Below, piece after piece: positions 19,225 to 26,752 of a DNA stretch of 64,000 nucleotides. Made by a program: the position numbers and the translations under genes. Under the pieces are notes generated by a model, which saw nothing but the letters and a program-made list of their open reading frames with translations, was not told where the DNA came from and searched no databases. How positions within the stretch are numbered: position 1 is the stretch's first letter; each line of letters opens with the position of its first letter. Origin of the DNA: Bacillus tuaregi (GTDB taxonomy: Bacteria; Bacillota; Bacilli; Bacillales; Cytobacillaceae); NCBI RefSeq assembly GCF_900104575.1, contig NZ_LT629731.1:1533051-1597050 (forward strand), in the 5' to 3' direction.

Positions 19225-19326
19225 TTGAGTGATGCAAGCGTTTCCAATTATAATGAAGACAGGGAAATGGCGTGCGTGGCCATCTGGTATCAGGGCGAAG
19301 GTGGGGCTAATACCAATGAAAAGTAA
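19225..19326 (+). CDS. Small peptide gene 1 (33 aa)
   Basis: TTG 19225 with AAGGAGAG (19211-19218) six bases upstream, stop TAA 19324-19326. The peptide begins LSDASVSNYNEDREMAC and contains one Cys and two Trp/Tyr-rich turns (IWYQGEGG). No recognised family. Support is the strong ribosome-binding site and placement before a second small gene and a shared terminator at 19553-19598. Confidence 0.4.
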   Translation: MSDASVSNYNEDREMACVAIWYQGEGGANTNEK

Positions 19327-19373
19327 ATGTACGGGAGAAAATAATATAATAAATGTCGGAAAGGGAGGAGAAA

Positions 19374-19517
19374 ATGAGAAAAAGTAAAGCGATTTTTAAA
19401 CATTTTATTAAGGATAATCAGTTTGATTTGAATCAATATTTGAAGTATTTAATAAAACAAAAGAATACACATACACAGAATCAATTAAAGGAATATAAAA
19501 CGAAAAAGATTAATTGA
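19374..19517 (+). CDS. Small basic peptide gene 2 (47 aa)
   Basis: ATG 19374 preceded by GGGAGGAG, stop TGA 19515-19517. The peptide starts MRKSKAIFKHFIKDNQF and is rich in Lys, Gln and Asn, with a net positive charge and no membrane segment. Its size and charge recall Fur-regulated basic proteins of Bacillus, and a weak Fur-like core lies upstream, but no sequence match to FbpA/FbpB is claimed. It is followed by a clear terminator. Confidence 0.5.
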   Translation: MRKSKAIFKHFIKDNQFDLNQYLKYLIKQKNTHTQNQLKEYKTKKIN

Positions 19518-19552
19518 AGGGAAACCTATAACAATGACATTGAGAACGTAGC

Positions 19553-19598
19553 AAGAGACCTTGTCATTCTTTCCGAGAATCATACAAGGTCTCTTTTT
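19553..19598 (+). terminator. Intrinsic terminator of the small peptide genes
   Basis: AAGAGACCTTG (19553-19563) pairs with CAAGGTCTCTT (19585-19595), then a T run. 11-bp perfect stem. Confidence 0.85.
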
Positions 19599-19612
19599 CA
19601 TGGCTGTATTAA

Positions 19613-19646
19613 AAATGCATCCCCCACTACAGCAGGGAATGCATTT
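19613..19646 (-). terminator. Terminator-like hairpin after the PplA-like gene
   Basis: AAATGCAT and ATGCATTT (19639-19646) pair, extended inward by CCC/GGG. On the minus strand it lies about 20 bases after the lipoprotein stop. The T run after it is weak. Confidence 0.6.
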
Positions 19647-19666
19647 ATCAACCATTATGGGTCGTA

Positions 19667-20626
19667 TTATTTTTCAAATACAAAGTTGTCTACTTCGATT
19701 GGAGTAGTATCACCTTTTTGCGCAGCATTGATTAATTGATTTGCATAGATTTTAAATCCGTGCCAAGAGTGAGTTGCACCTGTTACAACTTCAATGTCAC
19801 CGGCATTTTGCTTTTCAATAAGTGCGTTGTTTAATGCAGGAATGAAATCTTGAGGTCCAACGCCTGTCTTTTCAGACATTGCTTTTTGGTACTCTTCATC
19901 CTCTGTTTTGATTTTGCCTTCACCATTTACATTATTGTAGCCAGGATCAACGATTTGACCATCCTTCACGACCATTTTAAATACCGTTTTCCAGCCTGAA
20001 GTACTTAGATTTTTTTCAGTTAGAGAGTATTCTCCATCCTTAAGCTCTGCAGCTTTATCAATCTCAATGGTAGTAGTATCACCTTTTTGAGCAGCTTGAA
20101 TTAATTGTTGCGCATAGTTCATGAAGTCATCAGAAGAGTGTGTAGCACCTGTTACAACTTCAATATCTCCAGCATTTTGTTTTTCTAGTAATTGATCATT
20201 TAATGCTGGAACAAATTCTATAGGACCTACACCTGTTTTATCAGACATATTCTTTTGGTATTCTGCATCGTCTGTTTTTAACTTGCCTTCTTCGTTTACA
20301 TAGTTATAATTAGATTCGGTAATTTTACCGCCTTTTACTGTCATTTCAAAATTAACTTTATACCCATGTGCATAATCTTTTTCTACTAATGTATAAGTGC
20401 CATCCTTCATTTCACCGCCGGCAAGTAGCTTTTTAGCTGTTTCAGTCTGCTCGGTTGTTTGTTCAGTTGTTTCATTTTCAGTCTGTTCTGCAGCCTCAGT
20501 TGTGATTTCTTCTTTTTCTTCCTTTGTTTCATCTGTGCTGTTGCCGCAAGCGCCTAAAAATAATGCTAATGATACAGCCATTGACGTCATTGCGAATTTT
20601 TTGCCGAATGTCATGATTTTCATCAT
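19667..20626 (-). CDS. PplA-like lipoprotein with two FMN-binding repeats
   Basis: 319 residues (ATG 20614, MTFGKKF, is a possible shorter start). The signal peptide ends in a lipobox LFLGAC near residue 27, followed by a Glu/Thr-rich linker to about 70. Two tandem repeats of about 120 residues follow, each with GxxDGxY at the start and VVTGATHS near the end. T-G-A-T-H-S fits the ApbE flavinylation pattern ([S/T]GAx-x-[S/T]), so each repeat probably carries covalent FMN. The layout matches Listeria PplA, a flavolipoprotein of flavin-based extracellular electron transfer, and the related cAD1-type pheromone precursors. No other electron-transfer gene is nearby. Confidence 0.8.
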   Translation of the reverse strand: MMKIMTFGKKFAMTSMAVSLALFLGACGNSTDETKEEKEEITTEAAEQTENETTEQTTEQTETAKKLLAGGEMKDGTYTLVEKDYAHGYKVNFEMTVKGGKITESNYNYVNEEGKLKTDDAEYQKNMSDKTGVGPIEFVPALNDQLLEKQNAGDIEVVTGATHSSDDFMNYAQQLIQAAQKGDTTTIEIDKAAELKDGEYSLTEKNLSTSGWKTVFKMVVKDGQIVDPGYNNVNGEGKIKTEDEEYQKAMSEKTGVGPQDFIPALNNALIEKQNAGDIEVVTGATHSWHGFKIYANQLINAAQKGDTTPIEVDNFVFEK

Positions 20627-20841
20627 CCTTTACTTAAATTATTTACGATTAAGGCTGTGAGGTAAATTGCTTAATTTGTTATTTATTCACAAATTAGACA
20701 AAATGCTCAATACTTCACAAACTTAATTCAAGGTTATATTAACATAGTAAAAGTAAACGTGTCTATGGATTCTTAATTACTAATAATTTAGAGTGAATCC
20801 TTTGTTCATCAATTAGACAAATAATTACGATAAATACAGCC

Positions 20842-20876
20842 AAAACCCCTTAAATTCTTATATTCAAGGGGTTTTT
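20842..20876 (-). terminator. Terminator of the TetR gene
   Basis: AAAACCCCTT and AAGGGGTTTT form a 10-bp stem with a 14-nt loop; A-rich and T-rich flanks allow function on both strands. It lies about 30 bases beyond the minus-strand TetR stop. Confidence 0.8.
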
Positions 20877-20907
20877 CTTTATTCAGCAGAAGGCTTCCAT
20901 AGACTTG

Positions 20908-21513
20908 TCAATCCCGACAAATGCTCTTCATCACCTGATCAAGTAATGTATCAATAAACGTTGAATCCACCACTTTCTTTTGAATAAGCAGTCGGTAATA
21001 GATTGGTCCGTAAAACATATCTGCTATGATTTCCATATTCGTTGTGTATTGAATTTCAGCTTCTACAATGGCTCGTTCAATCACTCGTATCGCATCCTCG
21101 CGGCGGGACTTAAGAAACTCTTTGTGAAAAGCAACAGCAATTTCTGAATCCTCTCCACTTCCTGCTACAAGACCCACAACGGTTCGCCCAAGAGCACTGT
21201 TTAAAATTGTGGCTAGACTTTGAAGCTGCTGCCGAAAATTATCGCGGAAAGTGCTATGTTCTAAAAAGTATAGACTGGTTTCAGTTGATGTAAGAAAGGC
21301 ATCAAACACGACAGATGCTTTATTTGGCCACCAGCGATAGATAGTGGATTTTCCAACACCTGCACGTTGGGCGATTGCTTCAATGGTCAATGCTTCATAC
21401 CCGGATTCCTCTAATAAGTCAACGGTTGCATTCAGAATCGCCGTTTCAGATGCCGCACTGCGCGGTCTCCCTGGGGAATGCTGTTTCAATCGTTTATTTT
21501 CAGCCATTTTCAT
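20908..21513 (-). CDS. TetR/AcrR-family transcriptional regulator
   Basis: 201 residues. Residues about 18-65 are the TetR DNA-binding domain: AILNATVDLLEESGYEALTI followed by AIAQRAGVGKSTIYRWWPNK, the helix-turn-helix. The C-terminal part resembles the TetR_C_11/AefR-like ligand domain. Divergently transcribed from the BenE-type transporter across 217 bp, so it probably represses that gene and perhaps the MFS gene after it. Confidence 0.9.
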   Translation of the reverse strand: MKMAENKRLKQHSPGRPRSAASETAILNATVDLLEESGYEALTIEAIAQRAGVGKSTIYRWWPNKASVVFDAFLTSTETSLYFLEHSTFRDNFRQQLQSLATILNSALGRTVVGLVAGSGEDSEIAVAFHKEFLKSRREDAIRVIERAIVEAEIQYTTNMEIIADMFYGPIYYRLLIQKKVVDSTFIDTLLDQVMKSICRD

Positions 21514-21730
21514 TCCTCACTTGAATGGATAGACTCCATGGTTTCTATTATATATTATGATTGTATACAATTTTCCACTATAAACCAATGAAAAACAAAT
21601 ATTATTAATATTGCAAAAATTTATCTTTTATTTATAATATAAAACAGAACGTATCGTTTCGAAATGTAGGTGCTTTGCCACAGGTGCAATCAAAATTCAA
21701 ACAAAAAGTGGAATAGGGGGAAGAGCAGCA

Positions 21731-22960
21731 ATGAAGGAGAATCATTTCCTAACGAATGTGAAGGATTTACGACACACCATCAATATCAATACGGTAAGCT
21801 CAGCAGTTGTTGCTTCCATTTTCGGCAGTACAGGCCCTGCTTTAATTGTGATTGGAGCGGCAACCGGAGGAGGCTTGACCTATGAGCAGACCATCAGCTG
21901 GCTGTTTGCTGTTTATTTTTTCAGTGGGCTACTAGGGATGTACCTAGCATTAAAGTATCGTCAGCCCATCACGGGTGCCTATACAATTGCCGGGACTGTC
22001 CTGGTAGCAGGGTCATTAACTCATTTTTCATTGAATGAGGCGATTGGCGCTTATATCGTTGCGAACATTCTAGTCATTATCCTAGGTCTATCGGGATTCA
22101 TAGACAAGCTGATGAAATGGATGCCACTCCCCATTGTGATGGGGATGATTGTTGGTGTTATGATCCGGTTTGCCATCGAAATGATTACATCTATAACCAT
22201 TTCTCCAATCCTAGCAGGTTCAGCGATTCTAGCCTTTTTACTTTCATCTCGTTTTTTTAAAAAGGTACCGCCTGTTTTATCTGCCTTAATAGTTGCGATT
22301 ACTTTGGCCTTCTTTATGGATGCCTTTACGTTTCAGGAAATGGGAGTATCCTTTATTCTTCCGCAGATGATATGGCCGGTATTTAGTCTGGAAGCCATTA
22401 TATCCATCAGTATCCCACTTGCGTTACTCATCATTTGCTCTGAAAATGCACAGGCATCAGGAGTGTTGATGGCTCAAGGCTACAACCCGCCGAATAATGC
22501 GATGGCCATATCTGGTTCGACTGTCGGACTGCTTGCATCTGTTTTTGGCGGTCACGCGATTAATATTGCGGGACCGGCAACAGCCATTAATGCCTCGAAG
22601 GAGGTAGGAGCTAAAGAAACTCGTTATGCAGCCGGCTTCTTAAATGGAGCAATCTACGCGGGATATGGCTTACTAGCATCACTGGTCGTTCCCTTTGTGA
22701 TAGCAATGCCAGGAGTGATTGTGACGGTAATCGCGGGACTGGCGATGCTAGGGGTTCTAATCCATTCATTAAAGACTGCTTTTTCAAACAGTCAATTTCA
22801 GATGGGCGCTTTTTTTGCCTTAATCATCGGAATGTCAGGCGTGAACTTTTTCAATATTAGTGCTCCATTATGGGCAATTATTGGAAGCTTGCTCGTAACC
22901 TTATTACTTGAAAAAGAACAACTAGACTTAAAATTAAAAACAGATGCGAAAACATACTAG
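21731..22960 (+). CDS. BenE-family (benzoate:H+ symporter-type) transporter
   Basis: 409 residues, about eleven hydrophobic segments. It starts NVKDLRHTININTVSSAVVA and has the BenE segments STGPALIVIGAATGGGL (near 35), YRQPITGAYTIAGT (near 77) and FGGHAINIAGPATAINAS (near 278). BenE relatives carry aromatic acids; the substrate here is not known and no aromatic degradation genes adjoin. ATG 21731 follows AGGGGGAAGAG. Confidence 0.85.
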   Translation: MKENHFLTNVKDLRHTININTVSSAVVASIFGSTGPALIVIGAATGGGLTYEQTISWLFAVYFFSGLLGMYLALKYRQPITGAYTIAGTVLVAGSLTHFSLNEAIGAYIVANILVIILGLSGFIDKLMKWMPLPIVMGMIVGVMIRFAIEMITSITISPILAGSAILAFLLSSRFFKKVPPVLSALIVAITLAFFMDAFTFQEMGVSFILPQMIWPVFSLEAIISISIPLALLIICSENAQASGVLMAQGYNPPNNAMAISGSTVGLLASVFGGHAINIAGPATAINASKEVGAKETRYAAGFLNGAIYAGYGLLASLVVPFVIAMPGVIVTVIAGLAMLGVLIHSLKTAFSNSQFQMGAFFALIIGMSGVNFFNISAPLWAIIGSLLVTLLLEKEQLDLKLKTDAKTY

Positions 22961-22998
22961 GTACCCTCGAGAAATAGAGGAGTACCTAGTATTCTTTT
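22954..22998 (+). terminator. Intrinsic terminator overlapping the BenE stop
   Basis: ATACTAGGTAC (22954-22964) pairs with GTACCTAGTAT (22982-22992), with CCTC/GAGG inside, followed by TCTTTT. The stem includes the stop codon. Confidence 0.8.
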
Positions 22999-23098
22999 AA
23001 CGGATTGCTGTCAAGAATTTTTTTGTAATAAATCTATTATTATTTAAATATATTAGAAAACGTGATAACATTATTCGTATTGTAAAGGAAAGGAAGTA

Positions 23099-24319
23099 AT
23101 GTTCTTGGGTAATCGACTATGGACAAAAGATTATATCTTTGTCTGTTTAACTACTTTTCTTATGTTTCTAAACTATTATTATTTGCTCGTAACCATTCCA
23201 ATCTACTTAATTCAGGATCTACAGGGGAATACAGCTCAAGCGGGGATATTGGTTGCAGTGTTTTACGTGGCAGCGATTTTTATTCGTCCCTTTGCCGGGC
23301 AATGGATAGAAGCCTATGGCATGAAGAAGGCTTTAATCGCCTCTCTTGCGATCTATCTGGGCGCTGCTATTATGTATCTTTTCACCGACTCACTGATGAG
23401 CTTAGCGATTTTGCGTTTTGTTCATGGAATTGGCTTTGGTATGATTACTACTTCACTAGGCACAATCGTCGCTGACATTATCCCTAAAGGTAGAAAAGGG
23501 GAAGGAATGGGTTACTATGGATTAATGATGAATGTTTCCATGGCGTTAGGTCCCTTTATTGGTTTACTGGCCATCAATCAATGGGGCGCAACGACCATGT
23601 TTGTGATAAGTGTCGTAAGTGTTGCCGTAGGTACATTTACAGCCTTCCTCATTAGTCTGCCGAAAGAAAAACTTAGGTCTGCAGCTGAAAACACAGTGAA
23701 GGATAAAGGCTTATTAATGAACAATCTAATCGAAATGTCTTCCCTAAGAATTTCGCTTGTCAGCTTCTTTTTCGCTCTTGTCTACTCATCGATTGTTTCG
23801 TTTGTATCGGTATATGCAGCGGAATTGCAATTAACAGAGGTGGCAAGCTATTTCTTTATCGTTTATGTGATTGCGCTGATTGTATCAAGGCCGTTTACTG
23901 GAAAATGGTTTGATCAGTATGGAGCAAACGTAATTATGTTTCCTTCCATTATCAGCTTTGCCATTGGGATGTTCCTATTAAGTCAAGCGAACAGTGCATT
24001 TATGTTCTTATTTTCAGCAGCCTTTATCGGTCTTGGCTGGGGAACCATTTTTCCATCTGCCCAAACGATTGCAATCCAGGTCGCAGCACCGGAAAGAAGA
24101 GGGGTGGCAACGGCTACCTTCTTATCCACGATGGACTCAGGTATCGGAATTGGCTCTGTAATCGTTGGGATTGTTGGAGCGAAAATAGGCTACAGCTCAT
24201 TATATTTCTATAGCTCTTTATTTGTTCTTGTCGGATTGATTGTATATTATGTTCTGCATGGTAAAGCAAGCCGACGCAGTGCACCTGAACAAGCATTTGA
24301 ATTAAGAAAAGTGGACTAA
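23099..24319 (+). CDS. MFS transporter
   Basis: 406 residues, twelve predicted membrane helices. Major facilitator features: the loop 2-3 segment GQWIEAYGMKKALI near 67 and GKWFDQYGANV in the symmetrical position near 270. GGTxxADIIPKGRKGEGMGYYG near 125 resembles Bacillus drug/metabolite exporters of the YwoG/YttB type. Preceded by a terminator, with AAAGGAAAGGAAG before ATG 23099. Confidence 0.87.
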   Translation: MFLGNRLWTKDYIFVCLTTFLMFLNYYYLLVTIPIYLIQDLQGNTAQAGILVAVFYVAAIFIRPFAGQWIEAYGMKKALIASLAIYLGAAIMYLFTDSLMSLAILRFVHGIGFGMITTSLGTIVADIIPKGRKGEGMGYYGLMMNVSMALGPFIGLLAINQWGATTMFVISVVSVAVGTFTAFLISLPKEKLRSAAENTVKDKGLLMNNLIEMSSLRISLVSFFFALVYSSIVSFVSVYAAELQLTEVASYFFIVYVIALIVSRPFTGKWFDQYGANVIMFPSIISFAIGMFLLSQANSAFMFLFSAAFIGLGWGTIFPSAQTIAIQVAAPERRGVATATFLSTMDSGIGIGSVIVGIVGAKIGYSSLYFYSSLFVLVGLIVYYVLHGKASRRSAPEQAFELRKVD

Positions 24320-24325
24320 AAAAGA

Positions 24326-24348
24326 GGCACCAACACAATGGTGCCTAC
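24326..24348. terminator. Terminator hairpin between MFS and HesB-like genes
   Basis: GGCACCA-ACACAA-TGGTGCC (24326-24345) between convergent genes, with A-rich sequence on the left and a short T-rich tail on the right. Confidence 0.65.
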
Positions 24349-24357
24349 TTTCATAAA

Positions 24358-24645
24358 TTAACCCTGTATAAAAACAGGCTCTTCTATTAGCTCATTAAAG
24401 TCTATTACTAAATCCTTATCTTCAAAATACCATGTGTCATCGTCTTCAATAAAGAAGGTGATTCCGTCCTTTTCTACAAGAGTATGAGATTGTTCAGGAT
24501 TTTCCTTATCGATTCCCAGTGAAAATCCCTTTACAAACGAGTTGAAGCCGCCATATCGGACATAAAATCTTACAAAATCACCTTCAGTTAAAGATAAATC
24601 CTCTTTATACCATTCTACTACTTTATCGGACATTTTAATTTGCAT
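24358..24645 (-). CDS. HesB-like protein (YneR type), no cysteines
   Basis: 95 residues from ATG 24645, chosen for GAGGTGAT upstream; the frame stays open 57 bases further without one. It has the HesB/IscA-like fold pattern: MQIKMSDKVVEWYKEDLSL, then VRFYVRYGGF, then FSLGIDKENPE. The three cysteines that hold iron-sulfur clusters in true IscA proteins are absent, as in the Bacillus YneR group. So an Fe-S assembly role is doubtful and the function is unknown. Confidence 0.8.
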   Translation of the reverse strand: MQIKMSDKVVEWYKEDLSLTEGDFVRFYVRYGGFNSFVKGFSLGIDKENPEQSHTLVEKDGITFFIEDDDTWYFEDKDLVIDFNELIEEPVFIQG

Positions 24646-24702
24646 GATTTTATCACCTCGTAAAAGAATACAGAAATTAATTGTGATGTATTTCACAATC
24701 AC

Positions 24703-25034
24703 TTCTTGTCTTTAGTATATCACAGCTTATGTATAGAAACAGTGTATAGTTTGTGACATATTAAGTTGTATTTATATATATATATTTGCAGTTATTCATG
24801 TGAATTTTTGATAGTATATTGCTTTAGATGTGATAAATGTTGCTTCTTGACTTGACAGAATGTTTGAAAAAGAGTAGTATAATTGCTAAACATATATTCA
24901 TAAATATATTCTATAAATATACGATTACTTTAGCGTTTAGTTAATCATTTGTAATTGACTGGATGAAAAAGTAAATTCCTATATAGATAGAAATCTAAAC
25001 TGTTATCCTTATTAATTACATATTTAGGTAGACT
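24703..25034. other. AT-rich intergenic region before the dab leader
   Basis: No coding frame. Very AT-rich, with ATATATATAT near 24775. It must contain the HesB-like promoter (minus strand) and the promoter for the dab leader; I cannot single out either with confidence. Confidence 0.5.
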
Positions 25035-25039
25035 GAAAA

Positions 25040-25140
25040 AAGCCTATATGGGCTAGTTGAAAGTAAACCGACAATTATCTTGATTTACGGTCGCAATCTG
25101 ATCATAAATCAATGAAGTTGTCGGTTTTTTGTTGTTTTTT
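25040..25140 (+). promoter_or_regulatory. Leader with intrinsic terminator before dabB
   Basis: AGCC-TATAT-GGGCT forms a small hairpin near 25041-25054. AAACCGACAA (25065-25074) pairs with TTGTCGGTTT (25118-25127), and TTGATTTA (25080-25087) with TAAATCAA (25105-25112), followed by a long T run. No gene ends within 330 bp upstream on this strand, so the terminator most likely attenuates dab transcription rather than ending an upstream gene. Confidence 0.6.
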
Positions 25141-25194
25141 TAGAAGATGTGCTGGAAAGGAAGGAGCATCATGAAGTTCTAGTAACGTGCAAAA

Positions 25195-25217
25195 CCGGCA
25201 GGGGTTGTTCCTGCCGG
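25195..25217 (+). promoter_or_regulatory. GC-rich hairpin just before dabB ribosome-binding site
   Basis: CCGGCAGG (25195-25202) pairs perfectly with CCTGCCGG (25210-25217), loop GGTTGTT. It lies nine bases before the dabB ribosome-binding site, has no T run, and may affect translation or mRNA stability. Confidence 0.5.
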
Positions 25218-25240
25218 AAATTCGAGGGGAGGGGAGTATC

Positions 25241-26752
25241 ATGTTAATTTCATGGCCCATCTTATTTCTTATTTTTCTTGCGGTTTCATTGCTTAGCTCG
25301 GTCCTGCTATTATTTTCGAAGGTCTCTTTGAACTACATATCTATTCATATTGGAGTGGTATCGCTGCCACCGATCGTTGCCTTACTTGCCCTCATTTTTC
25401 AAAAAAACGATCTGATTTGGGGACCCTGGCATTTTCAGTCCCTATCATGGCTTCTGGCTTTGTTTGTTCTGACAATGGGTCTTCTCGTCCAGCGCTTCTG
25501 TGTTCATTTCATGCTTGGCGACCGCTCCTATCGTAAGTATTTTACTCTTTTGACGCTTACGACAACAGCTGGTTCACTTGCCTGGCTTAGTGATGATCTT
25601 CGGCTGCTATTGCTCTGTTGGGGAACAGTCCTTCTCAGTTTAACTCTTATCATCAGATTAAAAAAAGAATGGCAGGTAGCCAAACGTGCCGCTGCTACGA
25701 TGGGTCGTTTGTTTGGCGTTAGCTGGCTGCTTTTATTAGCAGCGATCCTCTGGATTTCGCAAGCAACAGGGCATTGGCAGCTGTCACAGATCCTGACCGC
25801 AGATGGCCTAGCAGAGCTAGAGTCATGGGAAAGAACCTCTATTAATCTACTATTGGTCTTATCAGTCGTGATGACAGCAGGACAATGGCCTTTCCAGGGC
25901 TGGCTATTAGACTCGGCAGTAGCGCCAACGCCTATTTCAGCGGTTATGCATGCTGGTATTGTAAATGCTGGAGGTATTCTATTAACTCTTTTCGCTCCGC
26001 TATTTACAACAGGAATCGCTCAAATCACTCTGCTTATTCTCTCGGGCATTTCGGTCTTAATGGGAGCTGGAATAATGCTTGTCCACGTAGACTACAAACG
26101 ACAGCTCGTAGGCTCCACGATTGCCCAGATGGGATTCATGCTGATTCAATGTGCTTTGGGTGCCTATATAGCAGCCATTATTCATGCAGTCCTTCATGGT
26201 CTGTTTAAAGCAACGCTTTTTCTTCAGGCAGGCTCTGCAGTTCATCATCAGCACAAGTCAAAATCATCCGCCTCATTATGGGGCAAATGCTCTGGTGCTT
26301 TGATAGGGATACTAGCGGGAGTTGGGTATTGGTCCATTTCGCCGGAAGGGGCTTATCAATGGATTAGCAGCATCATTATTGGCTGGTCAGTGGGGCTGGC
26401 ATGGGTGCAGCTTGTTGTGACAGGACATGGACGTATCGGAAGTTTTGCAGGTATTCTGCTATTTTTAGCAGGAGGATGGGTCTATTTCGTGATTCATTTT
26501 GGATTTCATCGACTGCTACATGAAACGATCAGGACTGGAGTAGAGCCTCCGTTAGCTGTAAGTATGCTATTTTTGCTTCTTCTGTTCCTATTTCTTGCGA
26601 TTGGCTTATGGCTCGCGCGGAAGCCTTCTTCGAGAGGCTATACATTTCTTTATCTTCGGCTTGTGAAGCTAGGGGAGCCTAAGCAGGAAACAGTTGAAAG
26701 CCATCCCAAGTATTTAACGCAATACATGTCACAGGGAGGGAAGTTAAATTGA
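25241..26752 (+). CDS. dabB: DabB/MpsA: NuoL-like proton channel subunit of inorganic-carbon uptake
   Basis: 503 residues from ATG 25241, placed after GGGGAGGGGAG; the upstream frame has no such site. Member of the NuoL/MrpA family (Proton_antipo_M): TAGQWPFQGWLLDSAVAPTP near 220 and HAGIVNAGG near 240 carry the conserved Lys/His channel environment. Smaller than NuoL (about 600). With DabA it forms the DAB inorganic-carbon complex (MpsAB in staphylococci), coupling ion flow to CO2-to-bicarbonate conversion. It overlaps dabA by four bases. Confidence 0.9.
   Translation: MLISWPILFLIFLAVSLLSSVLLLFSKVSLNYISIHIGVVSLPPIVALLALIFQKNDLIWGPWHFQSLSWLLALFVLTMGLLVQRFCVHFMLGDRSYRKYFTLLTLTTTAGSLAWLSDDLRLLLLCWGTVLLSLTLIIRLKKEWQVAKRAAATMGRLFGVSWLLLLAAILWISQATGHWQLSQILTADGLAELESWERTSINLLLVLSVVMTAGQWPFQGWLLDSAVAPTPISAVMHAGIVNAGGILLTLFAPLFTTGIAQITLLILSGISVLMGAGIMLVHVDYKRQLVGSTIAQMGFMLIQCALGAYIAAIIHAVLHGLFKATLFLQAGSAVHHQHKSKSSASLWGKCSGALIGILAGVGYWSISPEGAYQWISSIIIGWSVGLAWVQLVVTGHGRIGSFAGILLFLAGGWVYFVIHFGFHRLLHETIRTGVEPPLAVSMLFLLLLFLFLAIGLWLARKPSSRGYTFLYLRLVKLGEPKQETVESHPKYLTQYMSQGGKLN

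Noticed and set aside
21648-21662. AACG-TAT-CGTT as the TetR operator
   Set aside because: The arms are only four bases and do not extend; too little to call an operator, though it is in the right place.
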